Assembly: GCA_023414875.1 (NCBI GenBank)
Contig: JAEZMV010000012.1
Location: forward strand, 142,581-206,580
DNA: 64,000 nt
Reading direction: 5' to 3'
Source: Bacillota bacterium
GTDB lineage: Bacteria; Bacillota; Clostridia; Lachnospirales; Lachnospiraceae
The position numbers were made by a program, and so were the translations under genes. The notes under the pieces were generated by a model. The model made no database searches. It was not told the DNA's origin and was given only the letters and a program-made list of their open reading frames with translations. Position 1 is the first letter of the stretch. The number at the start of each line of letters is the position of its first letter. Shown here piece by piece: positions 18,491-27,171 of this stretch.

Positions 18491-19351
18491 ATGATAAAAC
18501 TCACCATAAGAAAAAGATATTTCCTTGTATTAATTGTAATCGCTGCCACTATGTTCTGCGGAGGATGCCTTAGCTATGAAGATAGGGTGGAAGGAAGGAA
18601 AAATTTGAAAGAAGCCAAACCATTCCTAAGGCAGTATGTCAAAGACAATTATGGCAAAGGTACTAAGATCAGTAATTATGAGTATGTTAAATGGACTAAG
18701 GTTGATAGTACCGTAGGAAGCCGAAAAGTGGGTATTTCACCCTGCGTTACCGCAAAGGTACAAACTGAACACGATACATTTACAATTATGTACAACATAA
18801 ATACCGGTGAATATAGTTCAGATGAATATTTAATCAATCTAGAACCCGAGCTACTGCGAATGTTTAATGAAGATATCGGATTTACTGAGGCCTTCGAATG
18901 TGACATAGACTTCAGTCATCCGACTCTGGATGTTAATAATCTTCTTCCTGTGGATATGAAACCGTCAAACCTTACTGAGTTGTATGAAAATGCAGATTAT
19001 CTAAGTATATTGATTTATTGCACGGATAATGATTGGAATGAAGATAGCTTTTCTGGCGATGATTTACGCAGTAGGTTTGACTCGCTCCAACTGGATGAAA
19101 ATAGAGGCATCAGTATCTATGTCTTAAATATGTATGATAAAGATAGCTACGCGGAATTAAAATCACAAGATTACTCCGATCGTATGTGGTTTAATATAGA
19201 TAATATCGTAGATCTGGATGGACTCACCGTAAATATTCCGGAGGAATCATATTTAGGCAAATATGCATCTTCTGCTTATTATATCATGCAATATCAAGAG
19301 GAGCTTTTCCTGTATTCCATTAATGAAAGTATCATTAAAGACCTTAATTAA
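18491..19351 (+). CDS. Putative lipoprotein of unknown function
   Basis: This 286-residue protein has a basic N-terminus, a hydrophobic stretch and the lipobox-like CGGC with Cys26 as the lipidation site, so it is probably anchored outside the membrane. The mature part is acidic (many Asp and Glu) with no domain I recognise. It follows the membrane MerR gene and has its own consensus promoter. A role in envelope sensing together with that regulator is possible but not shown. Confidence 0.7.
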   Translation: MIKLTIRKRYFLVLIVIAATMFCGGCLSYEDRVEGRKNLKEAKPFLRQYVKDNYGKGTKISNYEYVKWTKVDSTVGSRKVGISPCVTAKVQTEHDTFTIMYNINTGEYSSDEYLINLEPELLRMFNEDIGFTEAFECDIDFSHPTLDVNNLLPVDMKPSNLTELYENADYLSILIYCTDNDWNEDSFSGDDLRSRFDSLQLDENRGISIYVLNMYDKDSYAELKSQDYSDRMWFNIDNIVDLDGLTVNIPEESYLGKYASSAYYIMQYQEELFLYSINESIIKDLN

Positions 19352-19691
19352 TAAATTATTATGATAAGGATTTTATAATCAAATATGAAATTTAGGTATA
19401 TCCAAAGCATTGTTTAGCAATGGTTCGATAAATAGTTTGCAGTATCTCATTACCCCTGAACCTATTATGTTATTAAATTCATAAGATTTTTCTTTCAAAA
19501 GTATAAGCAAGATTGAGTTATCATCAATACTACTTATGCTTTTTTTATTGCCTTATATAGTAATCTTTTCTTATGTTATCAATCTCTCCCTACAATCCCA
19601 TGAAACATACATAGCAATATACCATACTATTCGTGTAGAATGGACAAATAGTCTTAGTTAACACATTATCCACTTATAAAAGGAGGTCACT
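19352..19691. other. Gene-free spacer before the LysM hydrolase
   Basis: It is AT-rich with no ORF or strong hairpin. The promoter of the hydrolase gene should lie near its right end, but no clear -35/-10 pair is visible to me. Confidence 0.4.
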
Positions 19692-20444
19692 ATGAAACTA
19701 TTTAAGAAGATATTCATTATTACTCTATGTCTTATATTAACATTTCCGGCTGCCGCAGCAAGTGCTGCAACCTATACGGTGGCCAAAAATGACTCGGTTT
19801 ATTCGCTTAGTCAATTATTCAATTGTAGTCAGTATTTATTACGATCCAGTAATAATTTTAATGTCAATAGTTTTTCCGTCGGGGATAATATCTTCGTTCC
19901 GGCTCATATTCATATAGTAAAAAGTGGTGAATCCCTACATTCGATAGCAACCAAGTACGGGATAACCCTGACCAGTATTAAGAAAGCGAATTATAAAACT
20001 GGTACTTCGATTGTGCCCGGTGAGAAAATATTAATACCCGGAGTGAAACCAAAATTAAAAACTGATAGTGTCATCCCATATTCCGGCAATGAAGTTAGTC
20101 TTCTAGCAAAATTAATTGAAGCCGAAGCAGCCGGTGAATCCTTAAAAGCAAAGGTAGCAGTTGGCGCTGTCGTAATTAATCGTGTTCAAAGTGGGGATTG
20201 GGCTCCTACCATTAGAAAGGTTATTTATCAAAAATTCGGTGAGTATTATCAGTTTACACCGGTAAAAATCGGAACGATTAATAATACACCTTCCGCAGAA
20301 TCAAAAAGAGCCGCATGGCTAGCTATGTATGGTGCTGACCCAAGTATGGGTGCGATATATTATTTTGATCAAACCTCTACAAATCAATGGCTATGGTCTA
20401 AGACTAAGACAGCTTCAATTGATCATATGATATTTGTTAAATAA
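19692..20444 (+). CDS. LysM / SleB-like cell wall hydrolase
   Basis: This 250-residue secreted protein has signal peptide 1-26 (PAAAASA), two LysM peptidoglycan-binding repeats (about 27-72 and 75-117, the second YGITLTSIKKAN) and a C-terminal SleB/CwlJ-type hydrolase domain about 132-250. The latter has LLAKLIEAEAAGE with the catalytic-type Glu, VGAVVINRV, YQFTPV and DPSMGAIYYF. The family includes spore cortex-lytic and vegetative wall enzymes. With LysM in place of a spore-specific domain either use is possible. AGGAGGT stands six bases before the ATG. It is monocistronic, with a terminator about 60 bases later. Confidence 0.9.
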   Translation: MKLFKKIFIITLCLILTFPAAAASAATYTVAKNDSVYSLSQLFNCSQYLLRSSNNFNVNSFSVGDNIFVPAHIHIVKSGESLHSIATKYGITLTSIKKANYKTGTSIVPGEKILIPGVKPKLKTDSVIPYSGNEVSLLAKLIEAEAAGESLKAKVAVGAVVINRVQSGDWAPTIRKVIYQKFGEYYQFTPVKIGTINNTPSAESKRAAWLAMYGADPSMGAIYYFDQTSTNQWLWSKTKTASIDHMIFVK

Positions 20445-20502
20445 TATAAATTATGCGTACTGACAACATGTAAGATGCGTTATGTTGATGTATACTATAA
20501 AG

Positions 20503-20545
20503 AACAGGGATGAGAACGGTTGATACCGCTCTCAATCCCTGTTTT
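20503..20545 (+). terminator. Strong terminator of the LysM hydrolase gene
   Basis: AACAGGGAT pairs with ATCCCTGTT, with GAGAACGGT/ACCGCTCTC inside (one bulge) and a TGAT loop, then TTTTATATTTATT. Confidence 0.85.
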
Positions 20546-20726
20546 ATATTTATTCTTGAATCTAATTATAGCTCAAATTGGCTCTCATGTTACTTAAAAA
20601 ATTCAACCTTAGGTTCCAAGAACTTTAATTTATGATTATTACTCTCCCGAAACAAACTAGTTAATGGTTTTTATAATATGTTTTTATAGTAAAAAAATCC
20701 GACAATTGGAAACTCGTCGATGATTT

Positions 20727-21593
20727 TTACATGGTATCATCACTAATATACTTTTCAAAAAAAGGAGGAATAAAGCCATTCTCGGTCTCAATCCCATCGG
20801 GCTGCTGGAGGGTTTTCTTGATATTATAGCCTCCGGGGATTATGAAAAACTTAAAAAGCCTGTATTTTATGGCTTTCTGCGGACAGGTATAAACGCATCT
20901 CATACAGCCATTGCAGTTAAACCTGAACTTGTTTCTCCCACCCTTCTCACATATATTGGCAGCCGGACAGGTTCTGACACATAACCCGCAGTTACTGCAG
21001 GCCGTTTTGTCAACATAAAGGTCTTTTCCGATAAGCCTTATACCAAATGAAAATACCGGAATCATCATTCTGATAATACCACATTTTATTCCCTCCGCCT
21101 TCAGCGTGCGTGCTTTGCCCTCGATAATATCGTTGCACATAAAACCGACCTTTTTCCTAGTTGCTTCATATAGCCGTTTAATTACACTGTCGTCAAACTT
21201 CATGATCCAGTTGCTTGTAATTGAGAAGATCCTTTCATGGAAAGCATCATAGCCTTTTGCTTTCATCACTCTGATAAGGGGTTTTGATGCATTATAATTC
21301 TGAGGCACAACCCCTCCCGATGTGCGGAATATGAAAACCTTCTTACCATTTCCATCCGGTAGTCTCTTTACGAATTCGTATACAAGTCGTGGAGGCCCAT
21401 ACCCGATGACCTGGCTGCCTATTCCAACAAGATCATACTTATCAAAGTCCAGTTTCAGCTTACATTTGATTACATCCTCAATCTTAATCATGTCAACACG
21501 GTATCCCCGTGTTGTAAATTCCTCTTTGACCATACCCGCCACAAGCTCGGTATTTCCTGTACCCGAAAAATAATAAATTCCGACAGATTTCAT
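20727..21593 (-). CDS. EFR1-family flavodoxin-ferredoxin protein
   Basis: This 288-residue protein joins an N-terminal flavodoxin-like domain (YYFSGTGNT at 7-15 binds FMN phosphate) to a C-terminal two-cluster ferredoxin. Cys199, 202, 205, 209 and Cys227, 230, 233, 237 each follow CxxCxxCxxxCP and should hold [4Fe-4S] clusters. EFR1 proteins are common in anaerobic Firmicutes and are thought to move electrons between flavin and iron-sulfur partners, though the physiological partner is unknown. The gene lies 31 bases after the TetR gene on the same strand, so its expression is probably under that repressor. Confidence 0.9.
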   Translation of the reverse strand: MKSVGIYYFSGTGNTELVAGMVKEEFTTRGYRVDMIKIEDVIKCKLKLDFDKYDLVGIGSQVIGYGPPRLVYEFVKRLPDGNGKKVFIFRTSGGVVPQNYNASKPLIRVMKAKGYDAFHERIFSITSNWIMKFDDSVIKRLYEATRKKVGFMCNDIIEGKARTLKAEGIKCGIIRMMIPVFSFGIRLIGKDLYVDKTACSNCGLCVRTCPAANICEKGGRNKFRFNCNGCMRCVYTCPQKAIKYRLFKFFIIPGGYNIKKTLQQPDGIETENGFIPPFFEKYISDDTM

Positions 21594-21624
21594 TCGCTAT
21601 CACTCCTTTTATTCTTTAACCCTT

Positions 21625-22263
21625 TCAATCATTTTTAAGAATTGCCAACAGCAAGCCAAGTGTAAATTCACTGAAGTCATCCTTATCCAGTGAAAAATTT
21701 TCGGTAAAATTTTCTCCTGTATACGAAAAGAGATATAGATATCCTGTCGTAAGGAAAATCAGGCTGCATGCCGTTTTCTGCGGGTCCAACCCTAGCTTGA
21801 TACTGCCATCGGTCTGTCCTTGCGTTATAAAAGACCCTATCATATTAAAAATCCCTTCATTAAACACAAATAATTCCTGCCGTCTAGTACTACCCTCACT
21901 TGATTTCCTTTTCGCTTTTCCGATGCTCTTTATCACCTGTAAGGTTCCAGGATTCTCTTTAAAAAATTGGTAGAAAAACGTACAGGCTTTTTCGATTTTT
22001 GTATATCCACTTTCCTTTTCATCATACGCTGTTCGAAGTGATGCATAAAACTGCTTGAACACCTTAAGTGTAACTGCGAGATAAAGCTCATCCTTGTTTT
22101 CAAAATACTGATATAGCGTCCTCTTTGTAAACTGCGCCTCCTTTGCAATCTCGTCCATCGAAGAATCCTCGTAGCCCTTTAGAATGAAGACCTTCTCGGC
22201 GGCGGTAATTATATCTGCCTCTCTTATTTGCCTTTCTCTTTCCCTTCTAGTCAATTCCGTCAT
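21625..22263 (-). CDS. TetR-family repressor
   Basis: This 212-residue regulator has an N-terminal helix-turn-helix at about 12-58 (ITAAEKVFILKGYEDSSMDEIAKEA, FTKRTLYQYFENKDELY), the canonical TetR signature. The helical ligand domain ends in long hydrophobic helices. It is first in a two-gene unit with the EFR1 protein and has AGTATACT palindromes in its promoter, so it likely represses both genes. The ligand is unknown. Confidence 0.9.
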   Translation of the reverse strand: MTELTRRERERQIREADIITAAEKVFILKGYEDSSMDEIAKEAQFTKRTLYQYFENKDELYLAVTLKVFKQFYASLRTAYDEKESGYTKIEKACTFFYQFFKENPGTLQVIKSIGKAKRKSSEGSTRRQELFVFNEGIFNMIGSFITQGQTDGSIKLGLDPQKTACSLIFLTTGYLYLFSYTGENFTENFSLDKDDFSEFTLGLLLAILKND

Positions 22264-22300
22264 AATTTATTTCTCCTATTTAATATACTGGATATGTTGT

Positions 22301-22361
22301 TAGTATACTATTAGTATACTTATTATATTTTAAATATACCACGAGTATACTAATTTGTCAA
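22301..22361 (-). promoter_or_regulatory. TetR-EFR1 promoter with repeated TAGTATACTA operators
   Basis: On the minus strand TTGACA (22356-22361), 17 bases, TATATT (22333-22338). The palindrome AGTATACT occurs inside the spacer (22344-22351) and twice past the start point (22301-22310 and 22312-22320, TAGTATACTA). The arrangement fits autorepression by the TetR protein. Confidence 0.8.
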
Positions 22362-22460
22362 TCCTATCTCCACAACTTTATCAAGTATGATTTCAATCTA
22401 TACAGAAAAACCTCTTATTCTAATTGTTTTATACATGAGAACTTCTGATATTTTTGTATA

Positions 22461-22500
22461 AAGAAAAACCTCTGCAATAAATCACAGAGGTTTCTCTTTA
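22461..22500 (-). terminator. Terminator of the LysM/YneA-like gene
   Basis: AAACCTCTG (22466-22474) pairs with CAGAGGTTT (22485-22493), ten-base loop, then TTCTT on the minus strand. It starts 20 bases past the stop codon. Confidence 0.8.
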
Positions 22501-22514
22501 TATATATATAGGGT

Positions 22515-22868
22515 TTAGTAGGAAGCATCAGCATAATACGGAACTATGATAAAGTTACCCGCATGGATCTCATCAGAAGCTAAACCGTTGCTTTCTTTTA
22601 TCTCTTTGACATAATCATTGATATCATCATATTCATCGCTCATAAAATCAGAAGCTATACTCCATAAGGTGTCACCCTTTTTAATCTCAACGCTGGTAAC
22701 CAGCTTGGCTTTATCAACATATCTCTGAGCCGTAACTGTCTTTGTAATAAAAAATACTGAAAAAAGAATTAGGAAAAATAAAATAATTGCGCCTACAGTC
22801 CATATTCTTTTTTTGTTCTCATGATAATAATTTTGACCTTCTATTAATATATTTGCTGTCCTGTTCAT
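22515..22868 (-). CDS. YneA-like LysM membrane protein, likely SOS-induced division inhibitor
   Basis: This 117-residue protein has one transmembrane helix (about 25-46) and an extracellular LysM domain (about 63-112, KKGDTLWSIASDF). Size, topology and position divergent from lexA match YneA, the Bacillus SOS-induced inhibitor of cell division. A TTG at 22883 would add five residues, but GGAGG eight bases before the ATG at 22868 decides the start. The shared region holds several LexA boxes, so induction by DNA damage is likely. Sequence divergence of YneA proteins means function is inferred largely from context. Confidence 0.8.
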   Translation of the reverse strand: MNRTANILIEGQNYYHENKKRIWTVGAIILFFLILFSVFFITKTVTAQRYVDKAKLVTSVEIKKGDTLWSIASDFMSDEYDDINDYVKEIKESNGLASDEIHAGNFIIVPYYADASY

Positions 22869-23029
22869 CTTACATACCTCCAAGGTTAACTTGATTTATA
22901 TTATTGTAACTCTCATTTTTTATATTATAATATGGAGCTTGGTCATCCGATGTCAGTCAAAAAAATATTTTTAAATTTATTAAACAAGCTAATTATGTAT
23001 ATCATCTGAGCTTACCAGAACATATGGCA

Positions 23030-23157
23030 CGAACATTTGTTTCTATATCCATATTATACCGAACATACATTTGTTTGTCAATCACTTTTTCGAACAAACG
23101 TTTTGAACATATTTTCTCTTTTTCAAACATTTTTTCGTTTTTTAGAACATAAGTTTT
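23030..23157. promoter_or_regulatory. Cluster of LexA (SOS) boxes between yneA-like gene and lexA
   Basis: Compared with the Gram-positive box CGAACRNRYGTTYC, matches are CGAACATTTGTTTC (23030-23043, one mismatch), CGAACATACATTTG (23060-23073, two), CGAACAAACGTTTT (23091-23104, one) and a weaker AGAACATAAGTTTT (23144-23157) that overlaps the lexA -35. Confidence 0.85.
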
Positions 23158-23184
23158 GCATTTTAGGAATGAGTATGTTATAAT
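23156..23184 (+). promoter_or_regulatory. lexA promoter
   Basis: TTGCAT (23156-23161), 17 bases, TATAAT (23179-23184) with an extended TG one base upstream of the -10. It overlaps the fourth LexA box, as needed for autorepression. Confidence 0.85.
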
Positions 23185-23214
23185 GGTGCAAATAGGAAAT
23201 GGAGGCTGATCCTT

Positions 23215-23832
23215 ATGGGGTATGGTAGAATTAGTAATAAACAAAAAGAAATATTAGAATATTTAAAATCTCAGATTATTAACAAGGGATATCCGCCGGC
23301 TGTTCGTGAAATATGTGAAGCAGTAAAATTAAAATCAACCTCATCCGTGCACTCCCATCTTGAAACCTTAGAAAAGAATGGCTACATTCGCCGTGATCCT
23401 TCTAAACCCCGTGCGATTGAAATCGTCGATGATGAATTTAACCTGACCAGGCGTGAACTCGTGAATGTTCCGATTGTTGGAACAATAACAGCCGGACAAC
23501 CAATCCTGGCAGTTGAGAATATTGATAGCTATTTCCCGATCCCTTCCGAATATATGCCAAAGGAAGATACCTTTATGCTAAAGGTTAAGGGCGACAGTAT
23601 GATTAATGTCGGTATCTTTAATGGGGATAAGATTTTAATTCAAAAACAGTCCCATGCTAAGAACGGAGATTTTGTTGTTGCTTTGATTGGGGAAGAGGTT
23701 ACCGTTAAGACATTTTATAAAGAAAATGGCTACTATCGCTTACAGCCCGAAAATGATACCATGGAACCGATTATTGTTCCTGAGCTTACCATCTTAGGTA
23801 AGGTGATTGGATTATTCAGAATGTTCATGTAG
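23215..23832 (+). CDS. lexA: LexA repressor
   Basis: This 205-residue SOS repressor has an N-terminal winged helix (about 1-68, PPAVREICEAVKLKSTSSVHSHLE recognition segment) and a C-terminal S24 self-cleavage domain. The scissile Ala93-Gly94 sits in ITAGQP, nucleophile Ser128 in KGDSM and general base Lys165 in VTVKTF. With RecA-DNA filaments it cleaves itself and frees SOS genes. GGAGG lies nine bases before the ATG. The promoter carries LexA boxes shared with the divergent YneA-like gene. All key residues are intact. Confidence 0.97.
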   Translation: MGYGRISNKQKEILEYLKSQIINKGYPPAVREICEAVKLKSTSSVHSHLETLEKNGYIRRDPSKPRAIEIVDDEFNLTRRELVNVPIVGTITAGQPILAVENIDSYFPIPSEYMPKEDTFMLKVKGDSMINVGIFNGDKILIQKQSHAKNGDFVVALIGEEVTVKTFYKENGYYRLQPENDTMEPIIVPELTILGKVIGLFRMFM

Positions 23833-23892
23833 GATAAAGATAAACTGACAATCGTCCCTACATAAATTATGGAAATGATAACAAATAAAAAG

Positions 23893-23932
23893 AAGGATAA
23901 GAATTCATATTTTGAATTCTTTATCCTTTTTT
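23893..23932 (+). terminator. lexA terminator
   Basis: AAGGATAA-GAATTC pairs with GAATTC-TTTATCCTT (one bulged T), seven-base loop, followed by TTTTTTC. Confidence 0.85.
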
Positions 23933-24135
23933 CATACTTTTACTAGTCTTTAAAGAAATGATCGTAAAGAAAAGTATTTCACAACTTTGAACCATTGTTG
24001 ATAAGAGGTCAATTCCTTTGTTTTAATATTACTTTTCATTATTATTGTATAGCAATAGTCTTATAGAACAGTGAATATTGTGTCCTGCATAACTGGTATA
24101 CTTTGTTTTATAGCAGTAGGCTAATCTATAAATAC

Positions 24136-24300
24136 TTATCTCTTTTGAGATTTTTCTATCAAAGATATAATATATGCTCCCATCGTTGCAATTGCAAAGA
24201 TAATACCCAAATATCCTTCTAAATTGAGCATAGCTCCTAGATATATTCCTATTAAACCCATAATAACTGTTAAAATAAAAGCTGACGCTGCCTTATTCAT
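24136..24300 (-). CDS. Small two-helix membrane protein (54 residues)
   Basis: The frame MNKAASAFILTVIMGLIGIY... runs 54 codons with GGAGG seven bases before the ATG. It holds two hydrophobic segments (about 7-25 and 29-46) and a Lys/Arg tail (EKSQKR). Composition and ribosome site argue for a real gene although it is short. The family is not recognised. Confidence 0.7.
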   Translation of the reverse strand: MNKAASAFILTVIMGLIGIYLGAMLNLEGYLGIIFAIATMGAYIISLIEKSQKR

Positions 24301-24486
24301 AATTAATCCTCCAAAATCCCATTGTCCAGGATTTCTTAATTTCTGTATTTTTTAATTCTTCCATTTCATCCTTTGAAATTGTTCAAAAACTGCTGCTATG
24401 GGCAAGTCATTCAACGGAACATCCAACATATTCCATCGTGTGCCCAATTATTTTAATGTCAATACTTCAATCAGTGCATGGTACAT

Positions 24487-25620
24487 TTACAGCTCACTTT
24501 CTCTAACGAGATTATTAATCTCGTCAACAAATGCTCGAACTTCCCCAAAACCGGCAGTACTCATCTTAAATTTTAGCTTACCATGACAAGCTGTTCTGCT
24601 CTTGTTACCAAATCGATATTGGGTTTTTGCCAAGCAATTATGGTAGCACCCTACACAATCCTCCAAATTATTAAACATACGCTTCGCAAATCCCTGTGAC
24701 TTATCAGCCAACCGGTCTAGTGTATCCTCCATTCGATTACTTTTTCTATGCCAGGTCTCAGGCTTTCCGTTCGTTATAAGATACCATTGTAGAGAATGAT
24801 CAAACATATCATTACTCAGATATATGGCATAAGAAACTCCATATTCGGAAGCCACATACGTTATTTTGTTACCATTTTTCTCTAATAGTCTTTTGAATTT
24901 CAATGGTCTTAATGATTTCAGGTAATCATCAATATTTATAATTTCGCTTTGTATTTCTGCCGGAAGAAGTGATATACATTTATTTAAGTTAGGTGCAACA
25001 CCGGGCTCAATCGTCTCATTTTTCATAATTGCCGCCGGTAATGAGTCCTCATTACGTAGGATATCAAAGCCATTCTCACACTCAGTTACAGAGAACGATT
25101 TTATGCTTAAATTCACCAGCTTATCACAGGCAATCTTTAATTCAAAACCTTCCTTATTCATCTCATTTAACGCTGGCGATTTCATGTATTTTTCCTTCTT
25201 TGAATAATACCTTTCCTCGCCGTTTATCAAGATTTGCATTTCTTTCAGATCGTATATAATTGATATTTCAGCATACTCATTCATGGTGATATGATTATGA
25301 TAAAACATCGTCTTTCTCGTCGGAGCTACTATATCATCCATACGTCTATTATCAGACCATAAAGTGCCAAAGTTAATATGTCCTTTCCCTAATAGTATGT
25401 AGAATCCTGGTGCATCAATTTTTGCTGTCATATCAATTCTTAAGGGTAATTTGTATTTATTAGGAAGATAAATATATGAGTCTATAGATAAATGCTCTGC
25501 ATCAAAACGCTGTGTTGGTATGGAATGTTTCGTCTTCACATATAGTAAATTATCCTTATAATCACACTCAACTTGTCCTTTTGTTATAAAATCATCCAGT
25601 TCAATATTTTGTTTTTTCAA
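24487..25620 (-). CDS. Unknown protein with jelly-roll-like N-half and Cys-rich C-terminus
   Basis: This 377-residue protein has no signal peptide. Residues about 20-190 alternate in short beta strands (YIYLPNKYKLPLRIDMTAKI, FELKIACDKLVNLSIKSF), suggesting a LamG/lectin-like jelly roll. The C-terminal part carries CVGCYHNC and a fourth Cys 20 residues on (TACHGKL), which could bind metal. The start codon is TTG at 25620, chosen because GGAGGG lies seven bases upstream and no ATG follows closely. Neighbours do not suggest a pathway. Function unknown. Confidence 0.7.
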   Translation of the reverse strand: MKKQNIELDDFITKGQVECDYKDNLLYVKTKHSIPTQRFDAEHLSIDSYIYLPNKYKLPLRIDMTAKIDAPGFYILLGKGHINFGTLWSDNRRMDDIVAPTRKTMFYHNHITMNEYAEISIIYDLKEMQILINGEERYYSKKEKYMKSPALNEMNKEGFELKIACDKLVNLSIKSFSVTECENGFDILRNEDSLPAAIMKNETIEPGVAPNLNKCISLLPAEIQSEIINIDDYLKSLRPLKFKRLLEKNGNKITYVASEYGVSYAIYLSNDMFDHSLQWYLITNGKPETWHRKSNRMEDTLDRLADKSQGFAKRMFNNLEDCVGCYHNCLAKTQYRFGNKSRTACHGKLKFKMSTAGFGEVRAFVDEINNLVRESEL

Positions 25621-25818
25621 TTAAATCCCTCCACTACCTGCTTTTATGAGCATATCAATAATATGCATATCACATTATTGATACTAACAGTGCTTCATCT
25701 GTTAATTCTTATAATTCACTCAATAGTATATTCAAAAAACTACTCTTTGAATCTTTACTCCAATCAACCATAAAGTTATGAAGACAATCATTATCATCTT
25801 TGTATTTTACAGTTAATC

Positions 25819-26676
25819 CTAATAAAATTCCTTATCATGTGCTTTAAAAAAGTCATAATAGGTGCGTACATTTTCTAGATCTGTCCAGCGTTTTACCGTA
25901 ACAGGATTCTCATCAAGGTTATATATTTTGGCGCCGCGCATAGCAAGCAGAAACGGTGAATGTGTCGAGATAATAAATTGACAACTATAAAATCTGGCGG
26001 ACTCCTCAAGAAAATCCACTAGTTCCATTTGGCGCTTAGGAGACAGGCTGTTTTCCGGCTCGTCCAATAAATAAAGTCCACCCTCTCCAATTTTTTCAGT
26101 AAAATAAAGAAATGCGCTTTCTCCATTCGAATATTCTCGAACATTATCAATCAATTCGCTTCTTACAAATCTGGATTGGGTTTTACGTCTGGCGTTATTC
26201 ACTTTTTTCAACTGCTCATAATCTGCCAATGATTTCATCTGAAATTGTGAGTATTTTGCATCCAGATATTCATCAAATAGCTCTTCTCGTTTAGCATCGA
26301 TTCCTTCGTTCAAGTTACGAATGTTCAGCATATAATCAAACACATCATCACTGGTGATAATTCTACTCTTTTCCGGTATGTCCTCCTCCGTATTCATGTT
26401 ACACAGCTTAACATAATCTGGAAAAAAATTAGATTTATTATAGATAGAATCACGGTTAATACCTGTCTTCTCTGCAATCACATTCAGTGCTGTAGATTTC
26501 CCCGAACCATTCCCTCCATACAATATGGTAACCGGCTCAAAATCAAGCCTGTCAAGGTCAGACTTTGATAATATCTTAAATGGATAAAACGAATCATAGC
26601 AAGTCCTTTTGATACTCAGAAAAAAATCAAATTCCATGTCAGCACTTGGGAAAGTAACGCTTTGTAAATAAATCAT
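25819..26676 (-). CDS. SMC/ABC-like AAA ATPase
   Basis: This 285-residue protein is a compact ABC-type ATPase of the AAA_21 group. It has Walker A GGNGSGKST at 54-62, an ABC-like signature YSNGESAFL, Walker B GLYLLDEPENSLSP and the H-loop STHSPFLLA. The region between about 85 and 175 is a helical insertion in place of long coiled coils. Proteins of this kind occur alone or in defence pairs such as Gabija or retron systems, but no nuclease or toxin gene is adjacent. A ribosome site GAAGGAG precedes the ATG. Function is unassigned. Confidence 0.85.
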   Translation of the reverse strand: MIYLQSVTFPSADMEFDFFLSIKRTCYDSFYPFKILSKSDLDRLDFEPVTILYGGNGSGKSTALNVIAEKTGINRDSIYNKSNFFPDYVKLCNMNTEEDIPEKSRIITSDDVFDYMLNIRNLNEGIDAKREELFDEYLDAKYSQFQMKSLADYEQLKKVNNARRKTQSRFVRSELIDNVREYSNGESAFLYFTEKIGEGGLYLLDEPENSLSPKRQMELVDFLEESARFYSCQFIISTHSPFLLAMRGAKIYNLDENPVTVKRWTDLENVRTYYDFFKAHDKEFY

Positions 26677-26716
26677 TTATTGTTTCTCCTTCGTTATTTA
26701 ATGCATTAAATATCAT

Positions 26717-27067
26717 TTATTCCCTTAATATTTTCTGCATCGCTTTACCTTTCGCTAACTCATCGATTAATTTATCTAAATATCGGATTTTCCGCATTAA
26801 ATCATCTTCTATTTCTTCCACTCGATATCCACAGATGACTCCTTTGATAAGTACCTCCTTCGGATTAATATGAGGTGCCTTTTTAAAAAACGTTTCCACA
26901 TCTGCTTCTTTCATTAATTGTTGATGAAAAGTTTGCTCATCATAACCGGTAAGCCAATATATGATTTCATCTACTTCCTTTTTTGTTCTCCCTTTTTTCT
27001 CTACTTTTTGAATATAAAGCGGATATATACTTGAAAAAGGCATAGTAAAAATACGCGGTCTCTCCAT
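26717..27067 (-). CDS. DUF2200 family protein
   Basis: This 116-residue cytoplasmic protein matches the DUF2200 family, with RIFTMPFSSIYPLYIQKVEKKGRTKKEVD at the start, YWLTGYDE, VLIKGVICGYRVEEIEDDLM and a Lys/Glu-rich C-terminal helix. The function is unknown. AAAGGAG precedes the ATG with good spacing. It reads into the ATPase gene after 40 bases, so the two may be co-transcribed. Confidence 0.85.
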   Translation of the reverse strand: MERPRIFTMPFSSIYPLYIQKVEKKGRTKKEVDEIIYWLTGYDEQTFHQQLMKEADVETFFKKAPHINPKEVLIKGVICGYRVEEIEDDLMRKIRYLDKLIDELAKGKAMQKILRE

Positions 27068-27171
27068 TTTAAACGCTCCTTTGTTAATATAAATAATTTC
27101 AATTCTAAGCCTGATGATACAAAGGTTGATGTTTATATTTAGAACTATTAATCTATTACCGTAATTTTGTT

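Noticed and set aside
23002..23244. Minus-strand frame across the lexA promoter
   Set aside because: It overlaps the LexA boxes and the start of lexA, has no ribosome site and no protein-like composition.
25819..27067. Defence island around the AAA ATPase
   Set aside because: The neighbours (DUF2200, ACT, unknown jelly-roll) include no nuclease, toxin, reverse transcriptase or methylase, so a defence system is not supported.
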